The notes beneath the pieces are model-generated. The model searched no databases and was not told the DNA's origin. It saw nothing but the letters and a program-made list of their open reading frames with translations. Of a stretch of DNA of 64,000 nucleotides, positions 36,753-49,414 are shown piece after piece. This stretch comes from Phoronis australis (lineage: Eukaryota; Phoronida; Phoronidae): assembly GCA_002633005.1 (NCBI GenBank), contig NMRA01000598.1, forward strand, positions 128,198-192,197, written 5' to 3'. How positions within the stretch are numbered: position 1 is the first letter of the stretch; each line of letters opens with the position of its first letter. The position numbers and the translations under genes are program-made.

Positions 36753-36829
36753 GAGGAAGATATGATTGAAATAGAAGAGTTAGGGAAAATCTTGAGAGGA
36801 AAGTTTGATGAGATTGCTTCTCGTATGAT
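36753..36829 (+). CDS. Candidate exon of an unrecognised helix-rich gene
   Basis: Bounded by GATGCAG and AT|GTAAGT. It encodes EEDMIEIEELGKILRGKFDE and IASRM, strongly amphipathic. It ends in phase 2, compatible with the exon at 41687. No family recognised. Confidence 0.35.
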
Positions 36830-37224
36830 GTAAGTTATGAGAGTATATGGTATTTTAATTATACGCAGTTTGTTCGCTAGATCATTATATTGATCGGTTT
36901 ACTCGAAAAATTTATCTATATCAGTCTTAAGCATTACTCTTGTCATTGCATAATAATTTGCTTGAGGCCTCTATAGATGTTACAAGCCTGTAGTTTTACC
37001 AACCATTTTATGATATTACTGTCAGTTAATTGGAGCTACAGCTCCCATAAAAACCGTCATACTTATCGATTGTCAAAATTGTACCACAAGTACATCATCC
37101 TTTCTTGAGCGCAAGGTTTATCCTTCTTTTTGTCAACACTAACCTAACTTACAATAAAAGATGACCAGTGTATCAACAGCATAGAATACATAGCGCTAGG
37201 AAATGGTCGGAGGTGATAAAATCA

Positions 37225-37330
37225 AATCATCATTTTGTGTTTTCTTCATCCTTATCCTCGTTATTCCCGTCCTTATACCATTCATCTTCATCTTCATCTT
37301 TATCATCATCATCTTCCTCTTGTTTTCTCC
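37225..37330 (+). repeat. Pyrimidine-rich low-complexity tract
   Basis: Imperfect TTCATC/CTT-rich repeats. The Ser/Phe/Ile-rich ORFs here are artefacts of composition. Confidence 0.8.
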
Positions 37331-39853
37331 TTCTAGTTATTCTTATCTTCGTTCCCCTCCTCCAATTACCAAACGATTCCCATCATCATCGCCACAACCG
37401 TCTTTCCTTTTAGCCAACTTCACCAAGAGTATCATTTTAGTCTTCTTTCATCAGATTTTATCCGTTACAGCCTATTACCACCAAGGACCTTTTGATTTTC
37501 GATAGGTTTTTGGAGGTACTGAAGGACGCATTACAGCTTTAAAAGCACTTGCCGAAAAGCTCTTTGGTATGCAGCTAGAATTAGCCGCAGCCAGAATCTT
37601 TGGTCTGCAGAACCACCTACCATCAATCGTAAAAGATGTCTTTTAAGCCTCTTCTTAAAATTAAGAAGAAGCTTAAAAGCCTCTTGACCAAGGACATGAA
37701 ATACAGTTCTGTGGCCCATCAGTGGAGTAGCGATTAAACACTGGATTCAATTGTTTGTAACCTTGACAGGTAAAATAGGACGTGAAATGTTAACTTTGTG
37801 CATACTATATGCACAGGCCAAGTGTCCGTACTCAGACGTCAGCCATCATCGTAAAGATCGCAATTGTAGTTCTCATAGGTAGTTTTCTCCGTAGTTCAAG
37901 TGAAATACACTTGATTGTGCTGCTGTTGGATACCGGAAACATGCTTACATGTATACATTTTTCGCAGACGGAATCGAAGGCAGACCTAGGCCCGAAACCA
38001 CCAAACTACTCGAAAAGTGATTTGATAATTAACAAAACCCACCTCTTGAAATTTAAATTGGTCAGTTTTTGAGGCTGTTGCGGATTTTTCAAAAATTAGA
38101 CATCAAAACTCCAAAACTCGGTCATTTTAATTAATAAAATTGACGTCAAAGCTTCCTCTACCATGATTAACCTTTATTTCCGTGACTACAAAAAAATTTC
38201 AACCAACAATTAAAATGCTCGGGAAAAAACGCCTCGACAGGTCTTCTAAATTAACTTACCTGATTCATCAAAGGTTGTATCACAATTCTGATTGAATATT
38301 GTTATCCAGGCAAAGATTTCGTTTTCTTTCAGTTTGACTGGCGTAGCATATTTTCTTGATTTCTCACTAAGTGATGAAAGGTAAATAGGTGCCACTTTGA
38401 TTATCATAGGTTGTAGGTCACCCTACTGACAGATACCAATAGCTCGAGAGCTACAGCTAAACTGCACACCGCCATTGAATTTTACGTTTAAATTGAATTG
38501 GAAATGTATTGAAAGACTGGTCTACCCGGATTGAAGCCAATAAAATGTTACAGGGGCATCCAGGTGAAAATGTTCAAACACTTTCACTAATACAAGAAAA
38601 AATGCAAAACACGAGCTCTTATTCACACCTGATCTATTCTCACCCAACAAGGAAATCGCACACTTGGCCACTTTCATGTATAACATCAAAAAATAAAGTC
38701 ACTTAATTAAGGTCTCATTTAAAATGTGCAAACTAAATGGAACTGGGGTCATGCCGGGGTAGACTTCGGTAGCTGTCTTGCGGATAGAAAAATCCAAGCA
38801 ACATCACGTGACGTTCTCATTTAAAGTACATGACGATATCTCGGGTAATCTCGCAGTCTTTCTTTTCTGTCGATTTCCTACGAGGTCCTAGCGTTATTGA
38901 ACGCTATCCAGCCTTTATTTAGTAGTTAAACTGACAGAAATCCAGCTGCGGAAAATACATGCCTACCATTGTTGTGAAAATAGTTCCTCGTTTCTAAACA
39001 CTCGTCCAGTTGGTTCAGATCATGCGTCGACTTACAAACACGATTCACCAGCCACTGAACTCGTTCATGGACTCACGGGGCACGGCTTACACCCCTTTTC
39101 CCCAAATCATAGACTATCCAATCAAAAACATGGTTCATCTACTACATGGAATCACCGAACGCGGTACACGACCGAGGGACCTGTTTCTCTAGGAGAGACT
39201 ATTGGCTTTCTTTTTTTGGCTAAAATCAGTCTACCGATGTCTCGGTTTGTTTCTAAGTCAGAAAATCTGTCATCGATTCGAAGTCAAAAGACAGGAGAGA
39301 AACGCATAATTCATTTGATTGTTCGTTGTCGAATTTTTGACTTTTGGGTTTTGTCAAACGTCCGAGCACGTCCTAAGCGGGGATCTTTGTTTGTGACTCG
39401 GTGAGCTGTATGTTTTGGTTATTAGTCATCTATGCGTCTTTGCCATTCGTATTGCAGTATTATGAGACGGCTGACACGACTTTGTGAGTCGGTGAACTGA
39501 ACTCGCTGAGCTCCAGAGCTGTGTTTTGAACTACATGTATGTTCATGGGTATATCAAAACGCGTTGTATGCAGTCTTTAACACTACTACAAGGCGAATGA
39601 CAGAGAAATAAATTACACACATAGAATTAGCCAAGGTCTTTACTCTTGTAAACTTTCCTCTGAATTGTTGAAATTCAATAATCGTGACTGCATGGCTAAT
39701 GTAATAACGCATTTGTATTGGTTGTTACAATGAATACGAAAATGTTTTTCTTTAAAGAAGCTCTCCAATTTTGTATTACATTATCAGCATCCCGTCTGTG
39801 AATGTAATCTACTCCAGACTTGAGCTTCACCTCACTGAATGTCTTTTCAACAG

Positions 39854-39954
39854 GATCTTTGCAATCACTTTGTTGGTCTTGATGTCTATCAGAAGACACT
39901 CATTGAAGCGCTGGACGAAACGACGAGTGATGTAAAGCAGCTGTCTAGCCTTAT
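39854..39954 (+). CDS. Candidate exon of an unrecognised helix-rich gene
   Basis: Bounded by TTTTCAACAG and TTAT|GTAAGT. It encodes DLCNHFVGLDVYQKTLIEAL, then DETTSDVKQLSSL and a split codon. It ends in phase 2 like 36753-36829. Acidic and helical, no family recognised. Confidence 0.4.
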
Positions 39955-40369
39955 GTAAGTTTGTTGAAGTCGAATTCACATCTTATATTGGTTTTGTAAA
40001 ATACATTCGATACATTAACCTTCAAGAAAAGTAGTTAAGGTTATTCGGCGAGCTGTCACTGATTACATTTGAAGAAATATTGTCATCAAATCAGAACATA
40101 CTCATAAAATGGGAGTTTGTTTTTGGTGAACATGCCTATTTCATTTGTAATGGTCTTTGCTCATATCAAGTGTCTGTAAGCAGATATGTCCTTTACTAGC
40201 CAATGTGACAGAAAACGGCTGTTGCAGTTGGGGACGGGCCGGGTCCGGGTGATCTCCGCTCCTGCCAGCAATGTTAAAGGTGTCGTACTCGATTTTCCCG
40301 TAATTGCCTGCCTTGGCAAATCTTCATTTGTCGATTTGGCAATGGTTTAGGTAGAGAATAAGCAAGAAA

Positions 40370-40739
40370 ACTAGAAAGAAACGACTTTGCGTCGGTATCC
40401 ACCGACTTCGAAACAGAACAATTGATGAGAGATGCTGGCCTGCCTGCCAAGAATATACTTGCGAACTTGAACTTACAGTTGCATGCCATTTTGGAAGAAA
40501 CTGTAGATGGCATAGTTGTAGAACAAGAGACTGGTGGGAAAGACGAGAGTGCCTTTGAGGTTTCAAGTGACACTGCTATAAGTGTAGCTTCCACCAATGT
40601 CACGGCCACCGCGGCCGCCGCTTTCGCCGTCACTACATCTGCTACAGGTACTCGCGATGATGGCATCGCTACTGTAGGCATCGTCAGTGTTGCTAACGGA
40701 TACAAGGATGACGGAGGAGACAAAACGCCTGAAGAATGA
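40370..40739 (+). CDS. Candidate coding segment, helical then Ala/Val/Thr-rich
   Basis: An open frame reads ETEQLMRDAGLPAKNILANL, LHAILEETVDGIVVEQETGG, then an Ala/Thr/Val-rich stretch (TATAAAAFAVTT) and ends at TGA (40737-40739). A nearby acceptor-led segment (GEIAPGSSYHVRVKDDKV, about 40771-40848) also ends in a stop. This may be a decayed gene or a terminal exon. Confidence 0.35.
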
Positions 40740-41338
40740 ATATGCTATCGACGATTTAACGTTTCAGGGTGAAATTGCACCAGGCAGCAGCTACCACGTC
40801 CGGGTGAAGGATGACAAGGTCACGAAAAATTCAACGTACGAGTGAGAATACAAGGATTTTGATGAATCACAGACAGGCGATGGGGAATCAAGAAGTGGGT
40901 ACGAAGAATTCTTTAACACAACCTCGGTTATGGATGGATCATGCTGTGACCGGGAAACAGCCTAGGTTTTGGAAGAACACCGGCCCGATGCTCAGACACT
41001 CCTAGTCATGGAATCCTCTGTAGGTGGCCTGAGGAGGTCTTAACTCATAATCAGACAATCTCGGTTTCAGGAACGCCAGAGAATGACGTATACGAAGCTT
41101 GCATCACGATAGGCGAACTAATGGCAAAAACAAAAGATGTCGATTAGAGAACAGACTTTGGATTTCAGAGATTCAAAATCTCTCGGTTATGAAAGCCTCA
41201 GGTTGGGATAAACCTAGAAACTTGGCATAAAAAAGGTAGAGAATGACTTGAAAAAAGTTTAACCACGATATGGACCTAATAGTAAATGTCGATAAGAGAA
41301 ATTTTCTATTTAAAATTTCGGATTGTATTGAAATTTAA

Positions 41339-41598
41339 GGTTATGTAGAACCTAACAAACAAATGTTCAAGATCTCAAAAGCGCTGCTGTAGGTTACATT
41401 TCATTTCGTTTTGTGAAACTTTGGAATTTTTTATCAAAACCATCAAAGTAATCTTTTTTGATTGCCCATTATGCAAAAAGTGGAACAATCTAAGAACAAG
41501 TCCTAACATCGTTTTTAGAGTAGTGCATAGTATTATCTGAAAGTTTATTGTGAATCCTTTCAGCCAAATTTGAAAATTTTCTTGGTTCCTACATAACC
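41339..41598. mobile_element. MITE-like element with GGTTATGTAGAACC ends
   Basis: GGTTATGTAGAACC (41339-41352) is matched by the inverted GGTTCCTACATAACC (41584-41598). The same end sequence recurs at about 60682. No clear target-site duplication was found. Confidence 0.5.
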
Positions 41599-41686
41599 TG
41601 AATTCAAGTAAATATTGACCTGTCAATTGTATTGTTTATTTGAATATTGATTTTCAAATTTGGAAATGCTTTTCTTTCCACCTTAG

Positions 41687-41766
41687 AAGAAAAGTTGAAC
41701 AAGTAACACGCACAATAGATGAAATGTGGATGATCTACGAATTTTTTAGCTCCACAATGTGCGCAG
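41687..41766 (+). CDS. Candidate exon of an unrecognised helix-rich gene
   Basis: Acceptor TTTCCACCTTAG and donor GCAG|GTGAGT are both good. It encodes RKVEQVTRTIDEMWMIYEFF and SSTMCA. Starting with A, it joins in frame to either upstream candidate exon ending in AT, giving Ile. Confidence 0.4.
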
Positions 41767-41954
41767 GTGAGTTCTGTACTGTTTGGATTCGCCATGAGCA
41801 GTAAATCTATACATTTTGCTCAACTGAGCTTAAGATATTACGCAAAATAAAAATAATTGGCTTTTAAATAGAAAAAAGACCCTAATGATAATGGAAACAA
41901 TACTATCAAGTATTACACGCTTCTCGAGTAACTGTTATCAAAATAGCGAATTGT

Positions 41955-42100
41955 ACCGTCCCAAACTGGCACGCCGTCCCAAATTGTCACATCAAAATTG
42001 TGACAATTTGGTTCAAGCCCAAATTGTGCCCAAATTGTCAGAACAATTTTTGTGTGTATAGTGCAGGCCCAAATTGTCACAACGCTCCAAACTGTGACAA
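41955..42100. repeat. Cluster of CCCAAATTGTCAC-like motifs
   Basis: The motif occurs about seven times in both orientations, including a near-palindrome AAATTGTCACAT / AAAATTGTGACAATTT at 41981-42008. No coding potential. Confidence 0.7.
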
Positions 42101-42109
42101 TAACTTACA

Positions 42110-43160
42110 ATGTGTCAAAGGAATATACTTGCTATGAAGCTTAAATGTTCCGCCAAAAAGCGCGCTTTAAAAATTACAGAATGAAGTGACTTTTTGTTTC
42201 GAAACTATATCTACTGATTTTGCAGTTGTAGTGGTTCACAGGTGTATATGGGGCAGTCGCCAGGTTCAAGCGTGTACATGCATAGACCGTTAAACCCGGG
42301 CTGTGGACCATGTTTGTACATGCCGAGGGACCCACACAAGTCAAAAACCTTATCACGCACACAGAACTCTCATCATAGACAAGCACCCTTACCACGGACA
42401 ATTCCAGAGCAAGTGACCGAAGTGCGAGACCGAGTTTCTATAGGGTCACGTACCCTGACGATCAGTTAACACTACCTGATCTGTTCGGGGTACCAGTGCC
42501 CGTTTATTCGTGGCTTGAGTTCTGCCTCCCGTTCAGTAACGCTTGGACCTCGCTAAAAAGCAAGACTTCGCGAGATTACGTGAGATGTTGCCGTGTATTT
42601 TAAATGAGAGCACGTGACTATGATTAGGTTTTAGCTAGGTCCTAGCGTAGGTCCTAAGCGTCTACTGAACGCACGCCTGGTTTCGAGGTAAGAGAGTTTT
42701 GTGCGTGATAAGAGTTTTTTGGCTTGTGTGGCATAGATGGGTGATCCTTGAAAGTTGTGTATTACATTGCTACATACTGTCGTAGACAACCTGAGTCTTC
42801 AAGTATAATCCTGACTAGCTTAGTTTACCACTCGACACACTACAAGCGAAAGACAAACGTCTATTGCAACATGACAGCATATTATTAGCAGTGCGCTGCA
42901 CGGACTCGGGCTAACTCTCACCGACATTTTCAGACAACCAACTAGTACAGTTGCTGAGGGCCAGTTGCGGTATACAAGGGACACGAGACGGAAAGTGGGA
43001 GAAAATCATTTTAACAGCAAGAATATACATACATACACACTGGAAAATTGGAAATTTCGACTTGAGTTAGGGATCCAAAACTTTGTATAGGCCTGCACGA
43101 TTTTATTGCAAAAACATGCAGCACTGCTGTAGGATTTTGGAAAAAAACCTCATCTAATTG
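42110..43160. other. Spacer between the candidate + strand exons and unit B
   Basis: I see no supported gene, RNA or clear repeat. Confidence 0.5.
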
Positions 43161-43861
43161 CATATTTGCTGGTGTTCCTATGCAGAGGTTAAAGGAAATG
43201 TGGGCTGCAATGGATAAGACGTTTTGAGACTAACGTCGGGGGTATCGTAGGAGACAGGAGTTGGCAGTGTCGCACGGCCAGCTCGAGTGAATATTTCAAT
43301 TGCCCTTTGACTTTTGATCTAGGATGAACAATTTGGCTTGGTGGTATCAACTTGTCAATATATCTGTGATAGGGCCTATATCAAAGCATCGTCTCGGGTT
43401 AGTGAACTGAACTTGTGGCGTCTGTGGAGGATATTGCTATCGTCTCGATAGTACATGATTTCATGGCTAGCTAGTGTAAAGTAACTCTGAGAATTCTTCG
43501 GGGCTGAACATAATCCTCAGCACCTCAGTCTGTGACACAAACGTCAATGAGAAGACGTCTGTAATCTCTGTCAAAATGACATTATGCATTAATAAAAGAA
43601 CTCGTTGCCTAATATCGAATTTTATATTTTCTCAACTCACCGTTATACCCTTGCGTTTTTGCATCGTCACAAAATAACAGTCTGAATTACAAAGCAACTG
43701 AGTTACTGGTATTAAAGTTTTACAATAAACCACAAGCGTAGAGCGAAATCAGTCGTATCTGCATTTCAAAAAATTTCGAATGATTTCTAGTACTTAGTAT
43801 CTTAACACAGTGTTATCATAATTCCAAAATGTATTGACTACCGTGAATCCGATGCCACATT

Positions 43862-44649
43862 TCAGACAGCGCATCTCACAGCAACGGGGTGTTCACACTG
43901 ACACGACTTGGTGCTGAATAGCGCACCTATTGGGCAGTTTTGAGTGGTGGCAGTATGTCCGTCCACGGATTGTTGGAATGTGGAGCAGCCGCTGTTCGGG
44001 ATGTAGTGGTTCGAAATGCCATTTATCGTCTGATTACAGTAGAGAGAGTCCATATCTGGAATTGAAAAGCATTTCACAGCAACGGGGTGCTCACACTGAC
44101 ACGACTTGGTGCTAAAGAGCAGGCCTGCAGAGCAGTTTTGAGTGGTACCAGTCCCTTCGGTTACGGAATGTTGGAATGTTGAGCAGCCACTGTTCGGGAC
44201 GTAGTGGTTTGACACGCCATTTATCGTCCGGTCACAGTAGAGAGGGTCCATAGATGGAGTTGAAAAGCATTTCACAGCAGCGAGGTGTTCACACTGACAC
44301 GACTTGGTGCTGAATAGCAGGCCTGTAGAGCAGTTTTGAGTGGTGGCAGTGCCTCCGTCCACGGAATGTTGGAATGTTGAGCAGCCGCTGTTCGGAACGT
44401 AGTGGTTTGAAACAGTATTTATCGTCCGATTGCAGTAGAGAGGGTCCACACCTGGAATTGAAAAGCATTTCACATCGACGGGTTGTTCACACCGACACGA
44501 CTTTGTGCTGAATAGCAGGCCTGTAGAGCAGCTTTGAGTAGTCACCGTGGCATTCTGTCCGGCCACCGATTGTTGGAGTGTTGAGCAGCCGCTGTTCGGG
44601 ACGTAATGGTTTGGATTGCCGTTTATCGTCTTGTTACAGTACAGAGGGT
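43862..44649 (-). CDS. Paralog B last exon, four tandem CBM14 domains
   Basis: A single 788-bp exon encodes four repeats of 68, 66, 66 and 62 aa. Each begins D(P/S)LYC, continues NHY(V/I)PNSGCST and LFSTKSC(R/Q)CE and closes (K/R)C; each has six Cys. Linkers are FSIPGV, FSTPSM and FSIPDM. Period is 198-204 bp and no introns intervene, so the domains arose by tandem duplication within the exon. Confidence 0.94.
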
Positions 44650-47600
44650 CTAAAGAAGACAAAACAGACATTCGAGATTATTTCCCTCTCTTTTTTTTAA
44701 TTAAAGCGGCTACGAACGCGCATTGCGTCACAAAAAGAACTTGATTTAGTCCTCTTACGGTTATGAAACTAGTCTTAAATTGTTTACTAGTAAAAAGATG
44801 CGATTTCTGGTTTTGAAGAGAACTGTTCGTTATTCGTTCAGACCAGGCCGCTCCATGGGATGCATGGGATTTTCCGTAAAGTGGTCATTATTTGTTTTCC
44901 GTTTCCGTGTTCAAGTTTCCCCTTGTCTATCACCCTCGAATCGCCATCAAGTATCTTGCCAGTATTACAAATCACAGTTTTGCTCTACGAATCAGTACAT
45001 GCTCCACAAGTCAACACTTATCTTTGATGCCCTCGCTTACCTACCTTACAGGTAGTCGTTTTCATTGTGTTTTTAGTTAATGTGTTTTTATATGAATGTG
45101 AACTCGCTTTCAAAATTTACTTCAATCAAGTTTTGCATTAAAAATACTTGCAAATTTTGCACATGCACTGTTTGTTTGCATTAAAGTTGGACCCGATACT
45201 GCTCACATTCAATCGACAGCAAATTATCTAACAAAAATAAAAGATTTTTGAAACACCAAAAGGTATTCACACACACGGAAATCAGAGGATTATGAGGACC
45301 TTGCTCTCAGCGAAGATTTGATTAGATTTTGGTCTAAAGAATATCATTTAAGTCAAGTGGAAGGCTGATGCTTATGGCCAGGCTATGATACTGAAAGTGT
45401 TGGATTCCCGAAAAAGTTTGCATATTTTTTGTATTACTCCGGAGTTCCTTACGTACCCGGACATCCTCTTGCATTATATTGCACTGTCTGTTTAGCCTGC
45501 CACGACACGTTGCTTCTCCGTTGAGAGAAGAAGGATTTATTCAGGTACGGCATGAAGGCCGTTCCGTCCAGACAAACCAACCGCCGTTAATTTTGGGAGA
45601 GAGTATCTCACTACGTCCTAGCCCTTGATAAAAATGCATGAGAACCTCATAGAAACAGGCAACATAGGTAAACAATCAAGCTCAGCCAATTCCCATTCGT
45701 TTCTTCCCCTTTTTAAGATTGTAATGATTACTGGCTTGGTGAAACAGGACTACAGTCTGGTTTCAAAATATAGTGATTTTATTATGGGTACACTTGTGTC
45801 AATATAAGGTTACAGCCGTTTTCAATGGTCGCCTTGAGTTTCCCCATTTGCCAGCCTTTTTGTTCATATGTTAATTAGTAAATTGAAAACATTGTGTTGC
45901 CATGGGCATATCCAGGATCAGTATGAATAGTCTCGAGCTAAATATGACGTGAGGCCAACATGCAAAAAACCTATTTACTTGACATGTAAATGAGCATACT
46001 AAACGAGAACGGATGACCGACTTTCTATGCTACCTAGCTAAATCAGCCATATTCGAGTAGACTTAGAGAGAAATCTTAGGGCGAGGGATGACAACTTTCC
46101 AAAACCTCAAATCCCACTACTGAAAGTTTTCAGTTTACCTGGGCACCTTCGTAAATTGCACGGCGTAGTCTCTCGTTCCTGTCCTTGACAAAATCCACCG
46201 TTGAGAGGAGCGGGATTGTTGCATGTCCTTGTCCGGGTTTGTATACCTCCGCCGCAGGTCACGTTGCAGGAAGTCCATGAGCTCCAAGTGGACCATCTTC
46301 CATTCACTGAGTTAGATACAAGATTACTGGCCCATTTAATCGAAGGTAGTAAGTCCGGTTGTAGCTGACACAGCAGTTGGAATTTCTTTCTAATGGCGAA
46401 GTCATATTAAGATAAATGGCCATGCTTGATATTTTGTTGAAAAAACACTACTGAATTTATTCTACTCAACTGGGGTCTCGTTTAATCAAAGGTCAGAAGT
46501 ACGGTTGTAGCTTAGACGATCGTTCTCACGTTATTGCAAAGGGGAACCTTCCTTTTAAGAAGAGCGAAGACGTTCTTACTGACGTAAACATGGTCAATTT
46601 TCATACTCGGACTTAGCGACAGCTTTCACTGGCCACATTAATGAACTGCGTGGAAATCAAAATGAAAGTTATGACCGTCTTAGCTAAGACAGAACTTATG
46701 GATTTGATAAACAGACCCCAATGATTGTTGCAAATTTTAAAACAGGTGCTCTTTAAACTCAAAGAGAGCAGTACAATATTTCAAGTTTGTGTACTTAGAA
46801 ACATGCTCTTTGTGCAAGTGTTAATTCTATTTTTCTTCCAAAGTAGGCCTAAACTGTTCAATCCAAATACTGCCATGCTAGAACGAAAGGTTACGTGTAC
46901 TAGAAGACGGTGCAAATTTTTAGCTGCTCAGGTACATTTTTGCCCGAAAGGCTAGTACTCTCTTTGCTTCTAAATAACTGGAACCACCTTTCACCTTAAC
47001 CTGGATACGTTGGAGCTCGAGTATCTCAAAAGAATTATTTGCATAATTCTCAGGGAATCTGTGTTATCGATCCACTCACCTTTACATCGCACACCCGCTA
47101 CCTCCGTGTTGTCGCAGTTATGCCTGTTCCACCCTTGGTGACTACACCTATCAATGGAAGCTTCTGTTCCCACACAATGAACATCGTCCATTCGGAAAGC
47201 ACCGTTACCATAACCAAAAACAGGACCTTGTAGTGCGCTAATGGCATCACTGTTAATGGCAAATCAAAATGTTGCGTAACATTTGAACGATTAAAAGTAG
47301 GACTGGTAATTAATCTGTAAAGTAAAATTCCAATCACTAGTACAGTGTTCTGCTGACGATCCAGCCGTATTACGGTGAAAGCAAGATATTGGTGAATGAA
47401 ACAGCGCATGCACAATACACTGAAAATATGAAAGTTCCAAAACCTTTGTTTAGAGACACCTGCTCAAGCTTTCAACTCTATCCCAGCCCGCTTCACCAAT
47501 GCTTCGACCGCATTCGTCTGCGATTTCTCCCTGTCTTACAGGCCGAATTTTAGTGGGAGCTAGCTCCTAACCGTTTTTGAGGTCCAGTTACGAATGTTTC

Positions 47601-49345
47601 TTAAAGGAAATTGTTGTTGCCACAACATGCGACAACGTAGATTGATTTAGCAAACATATAAGCAAGACAAACAAGCAAACATTTACGTACCCAAGCCCAA
47701 GTTGCCTGCAGACAACTCTAGCGTCCTTTATGTCCCAATAATCATCACAGACAATGCCCCACCCGCCGTAATTCACCTCCACTCTTCCTTCGGCCTGATT
47801 TCCGCCGCCGGCGAGTCGAACGCGTACAGTGGCGTACCCTTAGATGTAATGGTAATGGCAAGATTATGCATATGTATATACTGCGTGAACTGCTACAGAG
47901 TACCATTAAATTTTGTTTCGTTATATTTTTCGAATTTGCAATTTTAGGTTGGTTAACCCCAAGTCATTGGTAGTTTCCATGATTTTTGGAACCCTATTAG
48001 GGTAAAAGATATAAGACCAGTTTCAGGAAAACGTTTTTTGGCCAGCCAAGCATTGGGAGATACAGTTTTAATTAATTTCAAATCGCTTCCCAGAAAAAAT
48101 AACAACAAATACAAAATGGTTAGCCTGTCTTGTAGAGGTGTACTATTGTTGTTCAGAGAGTGGAAGGCTTCAGATTTAAGACTGTGTATACTTTCTTTCC
48201 GCTACCACCCATCATGACATTGATTTTTACAACGTGCGTATATGATGCATTAACAACAGAATCTACTACCCAGCACATTAAGGTCAAGACATTCCTGAAT
48301 CTAAAGCCTTCTTCTTAAAAAACAACCGTAAATCTATGAAATTAGATTCTGATCTTAACTCCTGCCATTTTTTGTCTTTGTTCATTTTGGCTTTGATGCT
48401 GTGAGTGACTGTGTTGGCGCTCCTGTTTATCTTACTGTTGTGTTTTGTGCCCACTGATGGTGTTTCAAATTAATTCAAAAAGTTTGCACGTGTGTTAGCG
48501 TATGTGTATATGATGTAAATCGGACATCAATGTTGTCGAAGTCTTTGTGATCTGTTTTCTGCGTAATTCATTTTATCGTAAAGTAAAATTTCTCTTTCTC
48601 TGTCACACATCCCTAAAACTTCAATTCTGTTCCAAATCGCTGAAGAGAAGAGCAAAACGGGAACGGTGACAACTATAATTATTCTGAGAAAATTTAATGT
48701 ATATGCATTGGTGGATGATATCAGGCCTTATCGACCGACGGAGAGCAACGTTTTAAAAATGTTCATTACGAAAAATATAATGTAGAAAGCTCTAGAAAAC
48801 ATTATATCTGAACGAGGGAAAGCAGAGACCATTGACTTCTTTACTCTGATTTTTTCGTCTCTTAGTCTGGTTTAGTTTGTTCTTAGCTGCTTTCATGCAT
48901 TGGTTCCTATAACGTCTGGTTGGTAAAATCACGAATAGTGACTACAGATTTCCCTAGCAGCATGAATGAAAGATGGTATTCCATGACCAGGTTAGTCAAA
49001 ATTACGGTATACCGCAAGTTGACAAACAGAGGACAGAAGTAAAGGTGGTCGTGTAATAATTCATTTTATAATACAGTTTTACAATGACAAAATGTCTTAT
49101 ATTGTCGTCCTTGTTCTGGAGATGTAGAGTATGTGGTGCCCTGATGCAGTCGGAACGATACTATGAAATATATGACTCTAAACGACAATCTCTGCAAAGA
49201 CCTGAGGCGTCAGTTTTCTGCATCTCGAATTGTGATACTCAATTAGTTGTATTCTTTCCCTTAAAAAGTGGTTTCCATTTTTTCCATTTTGTGTCATCTC
49301 GTCCACTTAAGCACACCCAGACACACACACACAGACACACACACA

Positions 49346-49414
<69 letters not shown>

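Noticed and set aside
37168-37505. Two overlapping Ser/Phe/Ile-rich ORFs
   Set aside because: Low-complexity pyrimidine tract with no splice signals or domain.
37500-37640. Open frame FGGTEGRITALKALAEKL on the + strand
   Set aside because: Helical-looking but lacks a good acceptor and donor and ends in a stop; not convincingly linked to the other candidate exons.
40274-40723. 149-aa minus-strand ORF
   Set aside because: Compositional shadow of the opposite-strand open segment (Ala/Val/Ser-rich); no domain or splice support.
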